DNA from: a virus
Strand: one strand, 5' to 3'
Length of the DNA: 64,000 nucleotides
Virus record (IMG/VR): IMGVR_UViG_3300046513_000348
Location: 1-64,000 of that record
Shown here in pieces: positions 9,302 to 17,883 of the stretch. Under the pieces are notes generated by a model that saw only the letters and a list, made by a program, of their open reading frames with translations, had not been told where the DNA came from and did no database searches. Position 1 is the first letter of the stretch. Each line of letters starts with the position of its first letter. The position numbers were made by a program, and so were the translations under genes.

Positions 9302-10612
9302 TTAAGCGTGTTGCAGGCGGTTGGCGTAGTAGAACATCTTGTTCGAGGCCATCTCTTCGAGGGCTTGTTCGAATTCGATCTGCTTACGCTTCTGTACGCC
9401 GGAGGGAATCAGGTAATCGTACACGAGCCCGACCAGCTGCGTATGATCCTTGTATTTTTCGTTGACCTTGTCGATCATCTCGATGTCGGCACGGATACGA
9501 GCCGAGCTTTCTTTCGAGGTAGCGGGGTTCTTCAGCTCTTCGATCAGCTGCATGCGAACACGTTTGAAACGCTGGCCGCCTTTATCGTACCAGTCGTGAT
9601 GCGAGTCCGCGAAGACGAACGACATCACCAGGCCGAAGGTGGTCCAGGCACCGAAGATGTTGCCGATCGACACTTCGAACACGCCCAGCAGAACCAGGGC
9701 GACCTTCACGAATTCCATGAAGAAGTAACCGGCCCAGCCACGACGATAGATCGTGCCCTTCATCAGCTTGTCCAGTGCGGTCACGAGATCGCGGCCGGCG
9801 CCGTGACGAGTTGCGAACTGGTCCGACAGTGCTTCGAAGCTGTTGATGTCGTAGCCCGGCGTGCCCGACTGACTGCGATTGAAACGGGCGATGTTCGAGA
9901 CGAACACGGTGTAGACGGTCGTGTTGTTCTTGGTCGAGAGACCTTGAGCATCGACGAAGGACAGATCCAGCAGATCGCTGGTTTCCTTGATGATGATCTC
10001 GCGTTTGCCGTGGTCTTCGGTACCGTCCAGCTGGCGCACCATGGTGGTCAGGATCTGGTTGGTCGTACGGAAGCGAACCATGAAGTCGAAGAACGTGTAG
10101 ACGTGGCCGACTTCATGCAGGATGACCGCCGAGATTTCAGCGCTGGTGTATTGGCGGCCGTCGAACAGCTTGTACAGCAGGCCCTTGTTGCCGTAGATCA
10201 TCGGAGCATTCAGCAGCATCTGGATCGGCGACAGTTCTGCGAAGTAGCCATGGACATACGACGCATTCGGATCCAGGAGACCACGGACTTCTTTGTCGCG
10301 ACTCTTACGAATGTCCGACAGGCTTTGTTTGGAAAGGGTCGATTCTTTCCAGCCGTAGCCTTCCATCAGCGGGCTGTTTTTGTCGATGTTCGGCGGTTCG
10401 GTCGACATCGGATAATCACCGATAACGATGTTGAAGTTGATGTTCGTGTAGTCCTTGATGCAATCGGCGATTGCGATCTCGAACTCGGTTTGGGTTTGGG
10501 CAGACCAGCTGCCGCGGTATTGGTCGATGATAGCCGTCAACGACGTATGAAACGAGTTGTTCTGAAAGCTGATGCTTTCGGGGCTATAGATCGGATTGAT
10601 GGTTCTGAGCAT
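9302..10612 (-). CDS. M48-like zinc metallopeptidase, membrane-associated
   Basis: 436-aa protein. HEVGH at residues 166-170 is the HExxH zinc motif. About 90 residues later E260, in a SFEALSDQFATRHG context with D264, matches the third zinc ligand and helix of M48 peptidases. A hydrophobic stretch around residues 290-330 (GYFFMEFVKVALVLLG and following) probably spans or lies in a membrane. SHHDWYDKGGQR after it resembles the M48 C-terminal signature region. Residues 1-160 are unrecognised. Possible roles are processing of virion proteins or local opening of the host envelope. The catalytic assignment is strong; the target is unknown. Confidence 0.8.
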   Translation of the reverse strand: MLRTINPIYSPESISFQNNSFHTSLTAIIDQYRGSWSAQTQTEFEIAIADCIKDYTNINFNIVIGDYPMSTEPPNIDKNSPLMEGYGWKESTLSKQSLSDIRKSRDKEVRGLLDPNASYVHGYFAELSPIQMLLNAPMIYGNKGLLYKLFDGRQYTSAEISAVILHEVGHVYTFFDFMVRFRTTNQILTTMVRQLDGTEDHGKREIIIKETSDLLDLSFVDAQGLSTKNNTTVYTVFVSNIARFNRSQSGTPGYDINSFEALSDQFATRHGAGRDLVTALDKLMKGTIYRRGWAGYFFMEFVKVALVLLGVFEVSIGNIFGAWTTFGLVMSFVFADSHHDWYDKGGQRFKRVRMQLIEELKNPATSKESSARIRADIEMIDKVNEKYKDHTQLVGLVYDYLIPSGVQKRKQIEFEQALEEMASNKMFYYANRLQHA

Positions 10613-10710
10613 GATTGCGTCCGGCCTTTTGTCTACGGTAAATTAAAATCAGAGGACACAATTCTGTGCCCGAAAAAGTCCTATGCCTCATAAAAAAGGT
10701 GAGAAACGTC

Positions 10711-12813
10711 ATGTATCATATTCGACTACTCAACAAACGGAACAAGTCGGCTGTTTATCCAGATGACCTCCTGATTTTTGACATCGATCGGAGTTGTCCT
10801 TTAATGGGGAATCCTATCCCTTTGGAGGACAAGGACGACGACGACATGCGTGAAGCTGTCCTCATCGAATACCGAGAACACTTCGAAAAAGAATACGCCG
10901 GTAACCCGGCATTTAAACAACGAATCCATTACTTTGCAGACCTAGTTAAGAGTGGTAAGAAACTAGGCTTTAGTTGCTGGTGTCACCCGAAGCAGTGTCA
11001 CGGCAACGTCATCATCGAAAAGATCATCCAGTTAGTAAAGAAACCCATGGCCAAGTCTATTGAAGCAAAAGCGGTTCCAGAATTCCTCGAAGAACGTTTC
11101 AAGCCGGAAGAGATTGACTACGTCGAATGCCGCTTCGTCATTCACATGCCACGCAAGACCGGCGATACGCCGTTTAACGATCATGATTGGCACATGGTCA
11201 AGGAAGTCATCCATTTGAAGGATGGTCGTACTGTCCCGAACGTTCGTTACGTCAAGGACTACAAGCGGAAGTATTGGGTGACGGCACCCCGCTTCCGCAA
11301 GAGTTACGAACAGAAGCGCGAATGGGAAACCCTGGATCGCCTGATCGAAGGAGAGTCGACCCAATCGGATCTGTACAAGAACGTAGCGATTTCGCTAGGT
11401 CGAATGGATCTGATCAAGCAGCCTCACATGTTGAAGGACTCGCCGCATATTTACGGCCTGGACATTCCTTCCTCGGTCTCTCTCAAGTACGACTATGTCG
11501 AACGCATGAACGGTAAGAAGGATACGCCGTTCAGCATTGCCTATTCGGATACTGAGACCAACATGCTGGGTCTCGAGAATGGCGCATCGAAACACATCAT
11601 CATGCAGTCGCTCTTCTTCGAGGGTAAACTGTACACGGTGATTCTGAAAGACTTCCTGGCCATCGTTCCAAGGCCAGAAGAAACACTGCGTGAGCTCTAC
11701 GAAGAACACATGCCTGAGCAAGGCAAGGAACTGGTCAAGGAATGGGAGTTCGAATTTGTCGATCAACCAATTGACATCGTCAAACGCATTCTGAAACGTT
11801 GCCATACTTGGCAGCCAGATTTCCTGTCCTTCTGGAACATGATCTTCGACTTGGACAAGATGATCGAGTGTGTCGAAGAAGCCGGTTATCGTCCTGAAGA
11901 CATCTTCTGCGATCCTCGCCTGCCTAAAGATCTGCGTACTGCTTTCCTCAAACGCGCCAACCCGAACAAGACAAGTGCTTCCGGCCGTACCATGACCAAG
12001 AAGCCGGCCGATCAATGGCACAGCTGGCTCTGCCCTGCATCGTTTTACATCATCGACCAGATGGCGTCCTATCGCTTCATTCGTAAATCGAAGCAGCTGG
12101 AACCGTCTTATGGCCTGGATGAGATCCTGGGTAAGGAACTGGAAGGTCTGGGTAAGCTTAAGCACAAGCCAGCCGAAGGTTTGAACAAAGCCGAATTCCA
12201 CATCTTCATGCAGCAGAAGTATCCGGGCGAGTATGTGATTTATCACCTCTGGGATGCCGTCTGTATGCACAAGCTGACGCTGAAGACCCAGGACTTGAGC
12301 TACTCGCTTCCTGGTACTACCGAGTACTCGGACTTCGTCAGCTTTGAATCGGAACCGAAGCGCTACATCCACAAGTTCCACCATTACATCCTGAAGAACC
12401 ACAATGCAGTGACTGGCGTGTCGGGCAAGACGCTGGTTCAGGAACACGACGAGCTGACCATCAGTACCAAAGGCCACATCGTTACCCTTGAACCTCATCT
12501 AACGGTCGATACCGGCATGAAGATCTTCAAGGACTATCCGGGCCTGCAGACGAACTTCTATGGTCACAATGCCGACTTGGACGTGAAGTCCAGTTATCCA
12601 TATGGCCAATGGGTGTTCAATATGTCACGACAGACGACCGTTCGTGAACTGGTGGACATCGAAGGCGTACGTGATCACCAACGACGCATTCAAGGCCTCA
12701 ACATCTCTGGCGGGCGCAGCAACGCGGTCGAGTTCTGTACTGAGATCTTCAAAGTACCGACCTTGGCCAATCTGGGCGACATCTTCGACAAAGCAAAAGC
12801 TGCACAAAACTAA
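10711..12813 (+). CDS. DNA polymerase B, N-terminal half (exonuclease + motif A) fused to DUF4326-like domain
   Basis: 700 aa from ATG 10711 (AAGGTGAG seven bases upstream); a GTG at 10666 after AGAGGA is an alternative. Residues 1-105 look like DUF4326: IDRSCPLMGNPIP, then GKKLGFSCWCHPKQCHGNVI. The rest is family B polymerase: Exo I DTE at 280-282, Exo II N376..D380 (NMIFD), Exo III Y511..D515 (YHLWD), and polymerase motif A DVKSSYP from D624. The protein stops about 70 residues after motif A, before any motif B or C. Those motifs lie in the gene at 61913-64000, so the enzyme is split. It should replicate phage DNA once both halves assemble. The three Exo motifs are intact, so proofreading is expected. 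Confidence 0.9.
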   Translation: MYHIRLLNKRNKSAVYPDDLLIFDIDRSCPLMGNPIPLEDKDDDDMREAVLIEYREHFEKEYAGNPAFKQRIHYFADLVKSGKKLGFSCWCHPKQCHGNVIIEKIIQLVKKPMAKSIEAKAVPEFLEERFKPEEIDYVECRFVIHMPRKTGDTPFNDHDWHMVKEVIHLKDGRTVPNVRYVKDYKRKYWVTAPRFRKSYEQKREWETLDRLIEGESTQSDLYKNVAISLGRMDLIKQPHMLKDSPHIYGLDIPSSVSLKYDYVERMNGKKDTPFSIAYSDTETNMLGLENGASKHIIMQSLFFEGKLYTVILKDFLAIVPRPEETLRELYEEHMPEQGKELVKEWEFEFVDQPIDIVKRILKRCHTWQPDFLSFWNMIFDLDKMIECVEEAGYRPEDIFCDPRLPKDLRTAFLKRANPNKTSASGRTMTKKPADQWHSWLCPASFYIIDQMASYRFIRKSKQLEPSYGLDEILGKELEGLGKLKHKPAEGLNKAEFHIFMQQKYPGEYVIYHLWDAVCMHKLTLKTQDLSYSLPGTTEYSDFVSFESEPKRYIHKFHHYILKNHNAVTGVSGKTLVQEHDELTISTKGHIVTLEPHLTVDTGMKIFKDYPGLQTNFYGHNADLDVKSSYPYGQWVFNMSRQTTVRELVDIEGVRDHQRRIQGLNISGGRSNAVEFCTEIFKVPTLANLGDIFDKAKAAQN

Positions 12814-12828
12814 TCAAAAGGAGCAAAC

Positions 12829-13167
12829 ATGGCTTACCACTACTATCGTGACGACTACAAGCCCGAGCCAGTCTTCATCAAGGACGACGAACTGGGCGAA
12901 GAGCGCTTCAAAGCGCTCGAGGAGCAGCTGAAACACTTCAAGCTGAGTCCTGAGCACACCCGAGCTCGCGACCGCACTGTGGCCGTTTTCTACTACCGCC
13001 TGGAGCTGGCCAAGCAAGCCCTGTTCCCACGTCAGTTCCCCGGTGCCCGTGAACGTCTCGAGAAGTTCCGTAAGCCGAAGTTCTTCCTCGATGCCATGAC
13101 GGATCTGGTCGAACAAGTCAAGAAGGCAGTACCGGCGCCGAAGGCCAAACGTCGTTCTAGCTGGTAA
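12829..13167 (+). CDS. Hypothetical small basic protein
   Basis: 112 aa, rich in Lys, Arg, Glu and Tyr (MAYHYYRDDYKPEPVF at the start, PKAKRRSSW at the end). It has a good ribosome site (AAAAGGAGCAAAC ATG) and lies 15 bases after the polymerase N-half, so it is probably co-transcribed. No domain is recognised. A charged, possibly DNA- or polymerase-associated accessory protein is a guess from context. Confidence 0.75.
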   Translation: MAYHYYRDDYKPEPVFIKDDELGEERFKALEEQLKHFKLSPEHTRARDRTVAVFYYRLELAKQALFPRQFPGARERLEKFRKPKFFLDAMTDLVEQVKKAVPAPKAKRRSSW

Positions 13168-13183
13168 AAAAGAAAGCATAAAG

Positions 13184-13217
13184 ATTACTCCTCCTGCCGT
13201 AAGGCAGGAGGAGTAAT
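13184..13217. terminator. Bidirectional hairpin terminator
   Basis: A 15-bp perfect stem (ATTACTCCTCCTGCC) with a GTAA (GNRA) tetraloop, between the plus-strand polymerase operon and the minus-strand SPRY-like gene. T-rich sequence (TGTTTGTTT) follows on the plus strand and an A-rich stretch precedes it, so it may work in both directions. Confidence 0.8.
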
Positions 13218-13225
13218 ATGTTTGT

Positions 13226-13813
13226 TTACCAAGGACTGAAACTTGCTGGAAGATACAGAGGACTCGGATTGATGTCGGTGATGCCGTCTATCGGACTCGT
13301 TGTAGCCGGACTACCGACGAGGGGATAGAACGGACCTGCTACACTGTTTACGTAATCTGCAATGTTTTTCAGGCCACTCGGTGCGCCATTGAAGTAGAAC
13401 TGGAAGGTACCGGAATCGAAGTCCATACCCAAGCCGAGTATTCCGCCTTGAGAAAAAGCAGCACTGAAGGTTTGACGTAAATCGCTCTTGTAAATGAACA
13501 TACCGCCGGAGAAGCTATACCAAACGACCTGATTGGTATTGGCCGCCCAGCAGTTGGTGAGGACTGCTGAATTCCGATTACTGAAGCCGATCAGTGGAGC
13601 AACATCTCCTCGTTCGAACTGGGTGGCCTTTACTTCGAAGTAGCGTTTTCCCTTGTTATAACCAGTCGTTCCGAGAACGGCACCACCGAAGCCCGTAATG
13701 TCGGCTCTCTGATTGCTGTTAGTTAGCGTAACGCCAGAGCCTTTGAAAGTTGGGTCGAAGGTCCAGCCACTAGCGGCGGCTTTCTTCTTAGAACCCAATA
13801 CCATTTCATGCAT
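13226..13813 (-). CDS. SPRY/lectin-like appendage protein
   Basis: 195 aa. After a short N-terminal MHEMVLGSKKK segment, the body has the pattern of a SPRY/concanavalin-like beta sandwich: GKRYFEVK, IGFSNRN, then ILGLGMDFDSGTFQFYFNG. Such domains in phages decorate tail fibres or capsids and bind surface glycans. The MHExxL start is shared with four other appendage genes in this window and may be a docking peptide. The ATG follows GAGGAAGAT. It is flanked by two strong hairpins, so it is probably a single-gene unit. Confidence 0.75.
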   Translation of the reverse strand: MHEMVLGSKKKAAASGWTFDPTFKGSGVTLTNSNQRADITGFGGAVLGTTGYNKGKRYFEVKATQFERGDVAPLIGFSNRNSAVLTNCWAANTNQVVWYSFSGGMFIYKSDLRQTFSAAFSQGGILGLGMDFDSGTFQFYFNGAPSGLKNIADYVNSVAGPFYPLVGSPATTSPIDGITDINPSPLYLPASFSPW

Positions 13814-13853
13814 ATCTTCCTCATTGGTTGTTTGCTTCTCTCACAGCATATTC

Positions 13854-13885
13854 CCTCTACTACTGGCGAAAGCCAGTAGTAGAGG
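13854..13885 (-). terminator. Hairpin terminator after thymidylate kinase
   Basis: A 14-bp perfect stem (CCTCTACTACTGGC) with a GAAA tetraloop, directly downstream of the minus-strand thymidylate kinase gene and upstream of the SPRY-like gene. Only a weak T-rich tail is visible. Confidence 0.7.
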
Positions 13886-13896
13886 TATGCGAGGTT

Positions 13897-14592
13897 TTAA
13901 GCAGACCGCAGGGACGGCGAGGTCAGATGGTGCAGGCGGGCACGCACGAGCTTCTTCACGTATTCCAGATCGTTGTTCGCATCGATGACCATCAGCGGGT
14001 TCGCTTCGTGGTCACGGACATGATAACGCTGGTTGAAGCCTGACTGCAAACGAATGAAGAAAGCATCGTCAGCTTTCTCGAACGCATCCTTGGCAGCAGG
14101 ACGGCTCGAGACACGGGCGCGTGAGGTTTCCAGGCTCACGTCCAGATGGACAGTGTTGTAGCCATAGATCTGCTTCCGCAGGAAGACACGTTCATCGAAG
14201 GATAGGTCTGTGAAGAACGTTTCCAGATCGAACATGTACTGGAAGACATGACGCATGACTTCATAGGGGATGCCCATGCCGTAATGCTGATAGACCCAGG
14301 TCGTATCATGCCAGCGATCAGTGATCACTACCTTACCCTCGAGGAGAGCAGGGATAATCGTTTCCTTCATAACACGGGCACGCAGTTCGAGGATCAGGGA
14401 CAGAACAGCAACGTTCGGAACCTTCTGCTGAATCCACAGATCGCGTTTGAACATCGCGTCTTCATCTCGCGGATATGCTTCGACAACGACGTTAGGAACG
14501 CCATTCTCAGTCAGGTATTCGCCCATGTACTTGGCAGTAGTGGACTTCCCACTACCATCCAAGCCTTCTACACTAAACAGCATACTTTCCAT
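13897..14592 (-). CDS. tmk: Thymidylate kinase (dTMP kinase)
   Basis: 231 aa, normal length. It phosphorylates dTMP to dTDP for phage DNA synthesis in the cytoplasm. The P-loop GLDGSGKST is at residues 10-18. The DRWHDTTWVYQ segment (about 105-115) corresponds to the family DR(Y/W)xxSTxAYQ motif. A C-terminal LDVSLETSRARVSSR followed by the lid region is typical. The ATG at 14592 follows GAGGGCAAG. It is set among fibre-like genes and flanked by hairpins on both sides, so it is probably expressed as its own unit. The family assignment is secure. Confidence 0.93.
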   Translation of the reverse strand: MESMLFSVEGLDGSGKSTTAKYMGEYLTENGVPNVVVEAYPRDEDAMFKRDLWIQQKVPNVAVLSLILELRARVMKETIIPALLEGKVVITDRWHDTTWVYQHYGMGIPYEVMRHVFQYMFDLETFFTDLSFDERVFLRKQIYGYNTVHLDVSLETSRARVSSRPAAKDAFEKADDAFFIRLQSGFNQRYHVRDHEANPLMVIDANNDLEYVKKLVRARLHHLTSPSLRSA

Positions 14593-14603
14593 CTTGCCCT
14601 CTC

Positions 14604-14631
14604 AGGTGGTTAACTAAATCATTAACCACCT
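14604..14631 (-). terminator. Hairpin between fibre gene and tmk
   Basis: A 10-bp perfect stem (AGGTGGTTAA / TTAACCACCT) with an 8-base loop, just after the stop of the minus-strand 333-aa fibre-like gene and ahead of tmk. There is no clear T-run on the minus strand, so it may act as an attenuator or RNA-stability element instead. Confidence 0.5.
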
Positions 14632-14641
14632 CTGTTTTATT

Positions 14642-15643
14642 TTAGATCATTTCCAGGACCGGTCGCCAGTAACCAGCGGTGGTATAGCCCATGGTGGCGA
14701 TGAAACCAGGATGATAGCTGTAGTACGAATACGCAGAGCCGCGCGAAATGATTGTATTCGCGGCGGTCATTTCCATCATCATGGAATCTCGGTTGATGCC
14801 GTTGCGGCTGTTATTGTCCGACTGCCATGCGACCTCTCCGTCGAAGCGTTCCCAGTTTTCACCTTTCTGGCTTGGAGCGGTCCAGGTCATGACCTTCGCC
14901 ATCAGGGAATTCCACTCACTACCACTGAGGTCCATTGTCGAATCGTAGGAATCCTGAGTGATGCGATTGCCGGTATAGCTGTTCACGGCTGGCGTGTTGG
15001 AAGCAGCGCTATACGTTTTCGTGACGTCGTAAGGATCTGGCAAACCGTGCATCAGACGAACCTTGAAGGTCGAACCTTTGATGTCGATAAATTTCTGTTG
15101 GTTGACGCCGGCCAAGGTATTGAACTCACGAGGTCCGATGCCATCGACGCCGTATACGAGACCGAGATTATACAAATCGCGCCAGTTCGTTACTGCAATC
15201 GGCTGGCGTGGTACAAACAGGATCTTGCCCTTGAATGCGAACTTGAACCAGTCCTGTACGACGGTATTACTCCTGGTCGCGTTGACAAGACCGGACCAGC
15301 TGGTGACGGTGTCCCAATCAGTGAAGTCATTGGAGTTTACCAAGCCGTAATAACCACAGCTCAGATCGCCGCCCTTCAAGGACTGATTGCCAGGACCACT
15401 ATAGAAAGTCGCCGTTGCCGCGATGTTACCGCTGCGAACTTTCTCGGTTCCGTTGAAGACTTCGAAGATGTAGTTATACGAGCCATCTTTCTCGACGGTG
15501 GTGTCGGAAAAGGACGTCGAATTGCCGGGAATCGTCGCAAGCGGCGCCGGCAGGTTTGTAGGATCGAGGGGACCAACGCCTCGATAAACATTGATACCCT
15601 CGGCATTAATGTTGGGATTGGTGAAACTAATCTTGATTTCCAT
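14642..15643 (-). CDS. Fibre/appendage protein, FnIII-like N-domain (paralogue A)
   Basis: 333 aa. Residues 1-75 look like a fibronectin-III-type sandwich (GINVYRG, LATIPGNSTSFSDTTV, YIFEVFNG). A C-terminal domain follows, with WFKFAFKGKILFVPR, LYNLGLVYGVDGIGP and a final YWRPVLEMI. Both parts are shared with the next upstream gene, and the C-terminal part also with the 369-aa gene, so these arose by tandem duplication. The likely site is the tail-fibre or capsid surface, binding host or glycan. No enzyme motif is visible. Confidence 0.75.
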   Translation of the reverse strand: MEIKISFTNPNINAEGINVYRGVGPLDPTNLPAPLATIPGNSTSFSDTTVEKDGSYNYIFEVFNGTEKVRSGNIAATATFYSGPGNQSLKGGDLSCGYYGLVNSNDFTDWDTVTSWSGLVNATRSNTVVQDWFKFAFKGKILFVPRQPIAVTNWRDLYNLGLVYGVDGIGPREFNTLAGVNQQKFIDIKGSTFKVRLMHGLPDPYDVTKTYSAASNTPAVNSYTGNRITQDSYDSTMDLSGSEWNSLMAKVMTWTAPSQKGENWERFDGEVAWQSDNNSRNGINRDSMMMEMTAANTIISRGSAYSYYSYHPGFIATMGYTTAGYWRPVLEMI

Positions 15644-15654
15644 TTTTTACCTTT

Positions 15655-16656
15655 TTACATTACCAGTTCGAGAATAGGACGCCATCCGCTGTATACCATC
15701 GAGCTCGTGAAAGTTCCCGACGTGGCGACGGTACCCGATGCATTGCCGACTGGAACCTGAGCGATGGTGGCCACGCGCGGTTCATCGCTGTAACGACGAC
15801 CACCTCGGGCGACGGCAAGACCGGCATTATTGTAGCTCGCCATTTGTTGGCAAAGGTCATGGATTCCAGCGCCGCTCTGAAGCTGACGACACACGGTTTC
15901 GTCGATGCGAGCGAATAGACCGTAAGTGGTATCCGCGTTGTGGCGCTTAGACATCATGAGTGCGCCCATGATGTCGTCGTATTCGTTGACCGCTGGAATG
16001 GTCGCATCCGGGTTCAATTTGCCCGTTGGGAGAGCTGCGCCGTCGGCAGTACCCTTCATCAGGCGAGGAATGAAGCTGAAGCCGGAGATGTCTTGCAGCT
16101 TGAATTGGTTAGTCGGCACTGCGCCGGTCGGTACCACTGGACCATTGTCGTTGGTACCGAAGACGGCTCCAGCCTGGTAGATCTGGTTGTACGAAACGGT
16201 GTCGCGAAGAACGCTACGTGGAACGAAGATCACCTTGCCTTTGTAGGCCATCTTCATCCAGCCGAAGTCCGTAGCAGCCGTACCGACTTCCAGGCCAAGG
16301 GCCGAGACCAGGCCGCCGTAGCTGATGAAGTTTGCAGAGGTACAGAAACCGAAGAGGCCGAGATCCCAATCTCCTGCCACGAGAATTTGAGGACCCGGAC
16401 CGGTATCGACAGGAGCCACTGCCAGAATCAGACGATTCTTCGTGAGAACCTCATCGCCGCCCAGGAAGACGCCGAAACGGTAGTAGTATTTGTTTCCACG
16501 GACAGCGGTGGCGTCGACGTACTGCGTAGCGCCCGGCGGAAGTGTCGCAAGCGGCTCGGGCAGGGCCGCGGAATCAATGGGAGTATCGCTACGATAGACG
16601 CGAACGCCTTCTTCGGAGCCACCATTGTAGTTATCGAATTTGATAGTAATATCCAT
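15655..16656 (-). CDS. Fibre/appendage protein, FnIII-like N-domain (paralogue B)
   Basis: 333 aa, the same length and architecture as the gene at 14642. An FnIII-like N-domain (GVRVYRSDTPID, LATLPPGATQYVDAT, YYRFGVFLGG) is followed by a C-domain with WMKMAYKGKVIFVPR, IYQAGAVFGTNDNGP and a terminal WRPILELVM. The low identity with its neighbour means the copies have diverged a lot, as expected for receptor-binding proteins under selection. It is spaced 11 and 15 bases from its neighbours and is probably co-transcribed with them. Confidence 0.75.
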   Translation of the reverse strand: MDITIKFDNYNGGSEEGVRVYRSDTPIDSAALPEPLATLPPGATQYVDATAVRGNKYYYRFGVFLGGDEVLTKNRLILAVAPVDTGPGPQILVAGDWDLGLFGFCTSANFISYGGLVSALGLEVGTAATDFGWMKMAYKGKVIFVPRSVLRDTVSYNQIYQAGAVFGTNDNGPVVPTGAVPTNQFKLQDISGFSFIPRLMKGTADGAALPTGKLNPDATIPAVNEYDDIMGALMMSKRHNADTTYGLFARIDETVCRQLQSGAGIHDLCQQMASYNNAGLAVARGGRRYSDEPRVATIAQVPVGNASGTVATSGTFTSSMVYSGWRPILELVM

Positions 16657-16671
16657 CTTTATTCTCAGTCG

Positions 16672-17781
16672 TTAAGTTGTAATGTTGACGTTCGATACAC
16701 GAACGATCGGCGTATGGATGATCTTGATCGACATCAGTCTTGCTGGATCACCGCCAGAAATAGAGCTAACGACACCAAGAGGAATCTTGAGTTCTCGAGA
16801 AGCCTTAAAATTCGTCAGGCGATTCGGATCACCGGTGGCTGCCACGTAGGTACCGCCGACTGGTTTCTTATAACCGCCATCACTGTCGAAATCGGCAAGT
16901 CGAACAATGGTAGTTTCCGTACCAGAGGCCGATGAGCCAAACACAAGTCCTGAAATCGCTCCACGAAGGAAACCGGCAACCGAGATGCGGTAGGTGCCAA
17001 GCTTGAACAGTTCGTTTTGCGCAATCAGTTCCAACACGGGACGCCAGTAATAAGCACTGGTCAGAGGTGTTCCGCCTTGAAGCGAGTAGCCCGTGATGTA
17101 AATCGGCGCGGCGCCATTAAATGATCCGCGAAGGAGCGGGGTGCCGTTGGGATAACTTGCATTGAGCAAAATTTCCCGGTTGATTTCGATGTTCGCGATA
17201 AGATCCTGCCAAGGATACTTTGCAAACTTCTTTTCCGGATAAAGAGGTATTACGTTATCGGAGACCCGGTAGAGCAATTCAGTGAACATCGATTTACGAC
17301 GAGGCGATGCGTCGGAGCCCGATGAGTTAACCACTTGAGTTGCCAGGCCGGTTTCATCGCCAGTGATGGTTCTTACCTTGAAACTGTAGGAACCCTTTTT
17401 GACGATTCGAAGCTGATCGGTCTGTCCGAACGGATAAACGCCAGGACCAATACCTTCCTCACCGTAGATGAGGCCAGCTCTATAAAGAGAAATCCAACTT
17501 GTCGAGAAGTTGGTGGATGAGAGTGTGAAAATAGCTTGTTTCTTGATGAACAGAAACTTGCCGTAGTAACGGAACTTCAGCCATGGAATGTTGTCATTCG
17601 TTACCGACGCTGCAAAGAACTCAGGAATCTGAGCCTTGAATTCGTCTGCGGTTAAAACCTCCGCATTGGATACTTCGCCGAAAAATGCAACATCGTCTGT
17701 CCCGACGGCGGAAATCGGACCAGGTCCGGAATTCGGGTAGACGAGTTTTGCTGCTCCGGCCGCTAGTAATGCTTCATGCAT
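16672..17781 (-). CDS. Fibre/appendage protein with MHEALL N-terminus
   Basis: 369 aa, first gene of the three-gene fibre operon (AAGGAG before ATG). It begins MHEALLAAGAAK, the shared appendage N-terminus, and lacks the FnIII-like domain of the two downstream paralogues. It shares their core domain: WLKFRYYGKFLFIKK, SLYRAGLIYGEEGIGP and YYWRPVLELI near residue 245. A further 120-residue beta-rich C-terminal domain is unique to it. It may be the anchored member, with the paralogues attaching to it; that is inference. Confidence 0.75.
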   Translation of the reverse strand: MHEALLAAGAAKLVYPNSGPGPISAVGTDDVAFFGEVSNAEVLTADEFKAQIPEFFAASVTNDNIPWLKFRYYGKFLFIKKQAIFTLSSTNFSTSWISLYRAGLIYGEEGIGPGVYPFGQTDQLRIVKKGSYSFKVRTITGDETGLATQVVNSSGSDASPRRKSMFTELLYRVSDNVIPLYPEKKFAKYPWQDLIANIEINREILLNASYPNGTPLLRGSFNGAAPIYITGYSLQGGTPLTSAYYWRPVLELIAQNELFKLGTYRISVAGFLRGAISGLVFGSSASGTETTIVRLADFDSDGGYKKPVGGTYVAATGDPNRLTNFKASRELKIPLGVVSSISGGDPARLMSIKIIHTPIVRVSNVNITT

Positions 17782-17840
17782 CGCAGCTCCTTAATCAGGG
17801 TTACATAACCCAGACTATCTAAAAACATACAGATAAGCAA

Positions 17841-17869
17841 AAAAAATACCCAGGTTCTGCCTGGGTATT
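17841..17869 (-). terminator. Intrinsic terminator of the 255-aa gene
   Basis: On the minus strand, the stem AATACCCAGG / CCTGGGTATT (10 bp, 5-base loop) is followed by a run of T's, a classic rho-independent terminator. It lies 14 bases after the stop of the 255-aa gene. Confidence 0.88.
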
Positions 17870-17883
17870 TTCGGATATTCCCT

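Noticed and set aside
8054-10693. 879-codon open frame on the plus strand
   Set aside because: It lies antisense to three well-supported minus-strand genes (7049, 8804, 9302), has no ribosome site and a His/Val/Asp-rich composition typical of shadows of C/G-ending codons.
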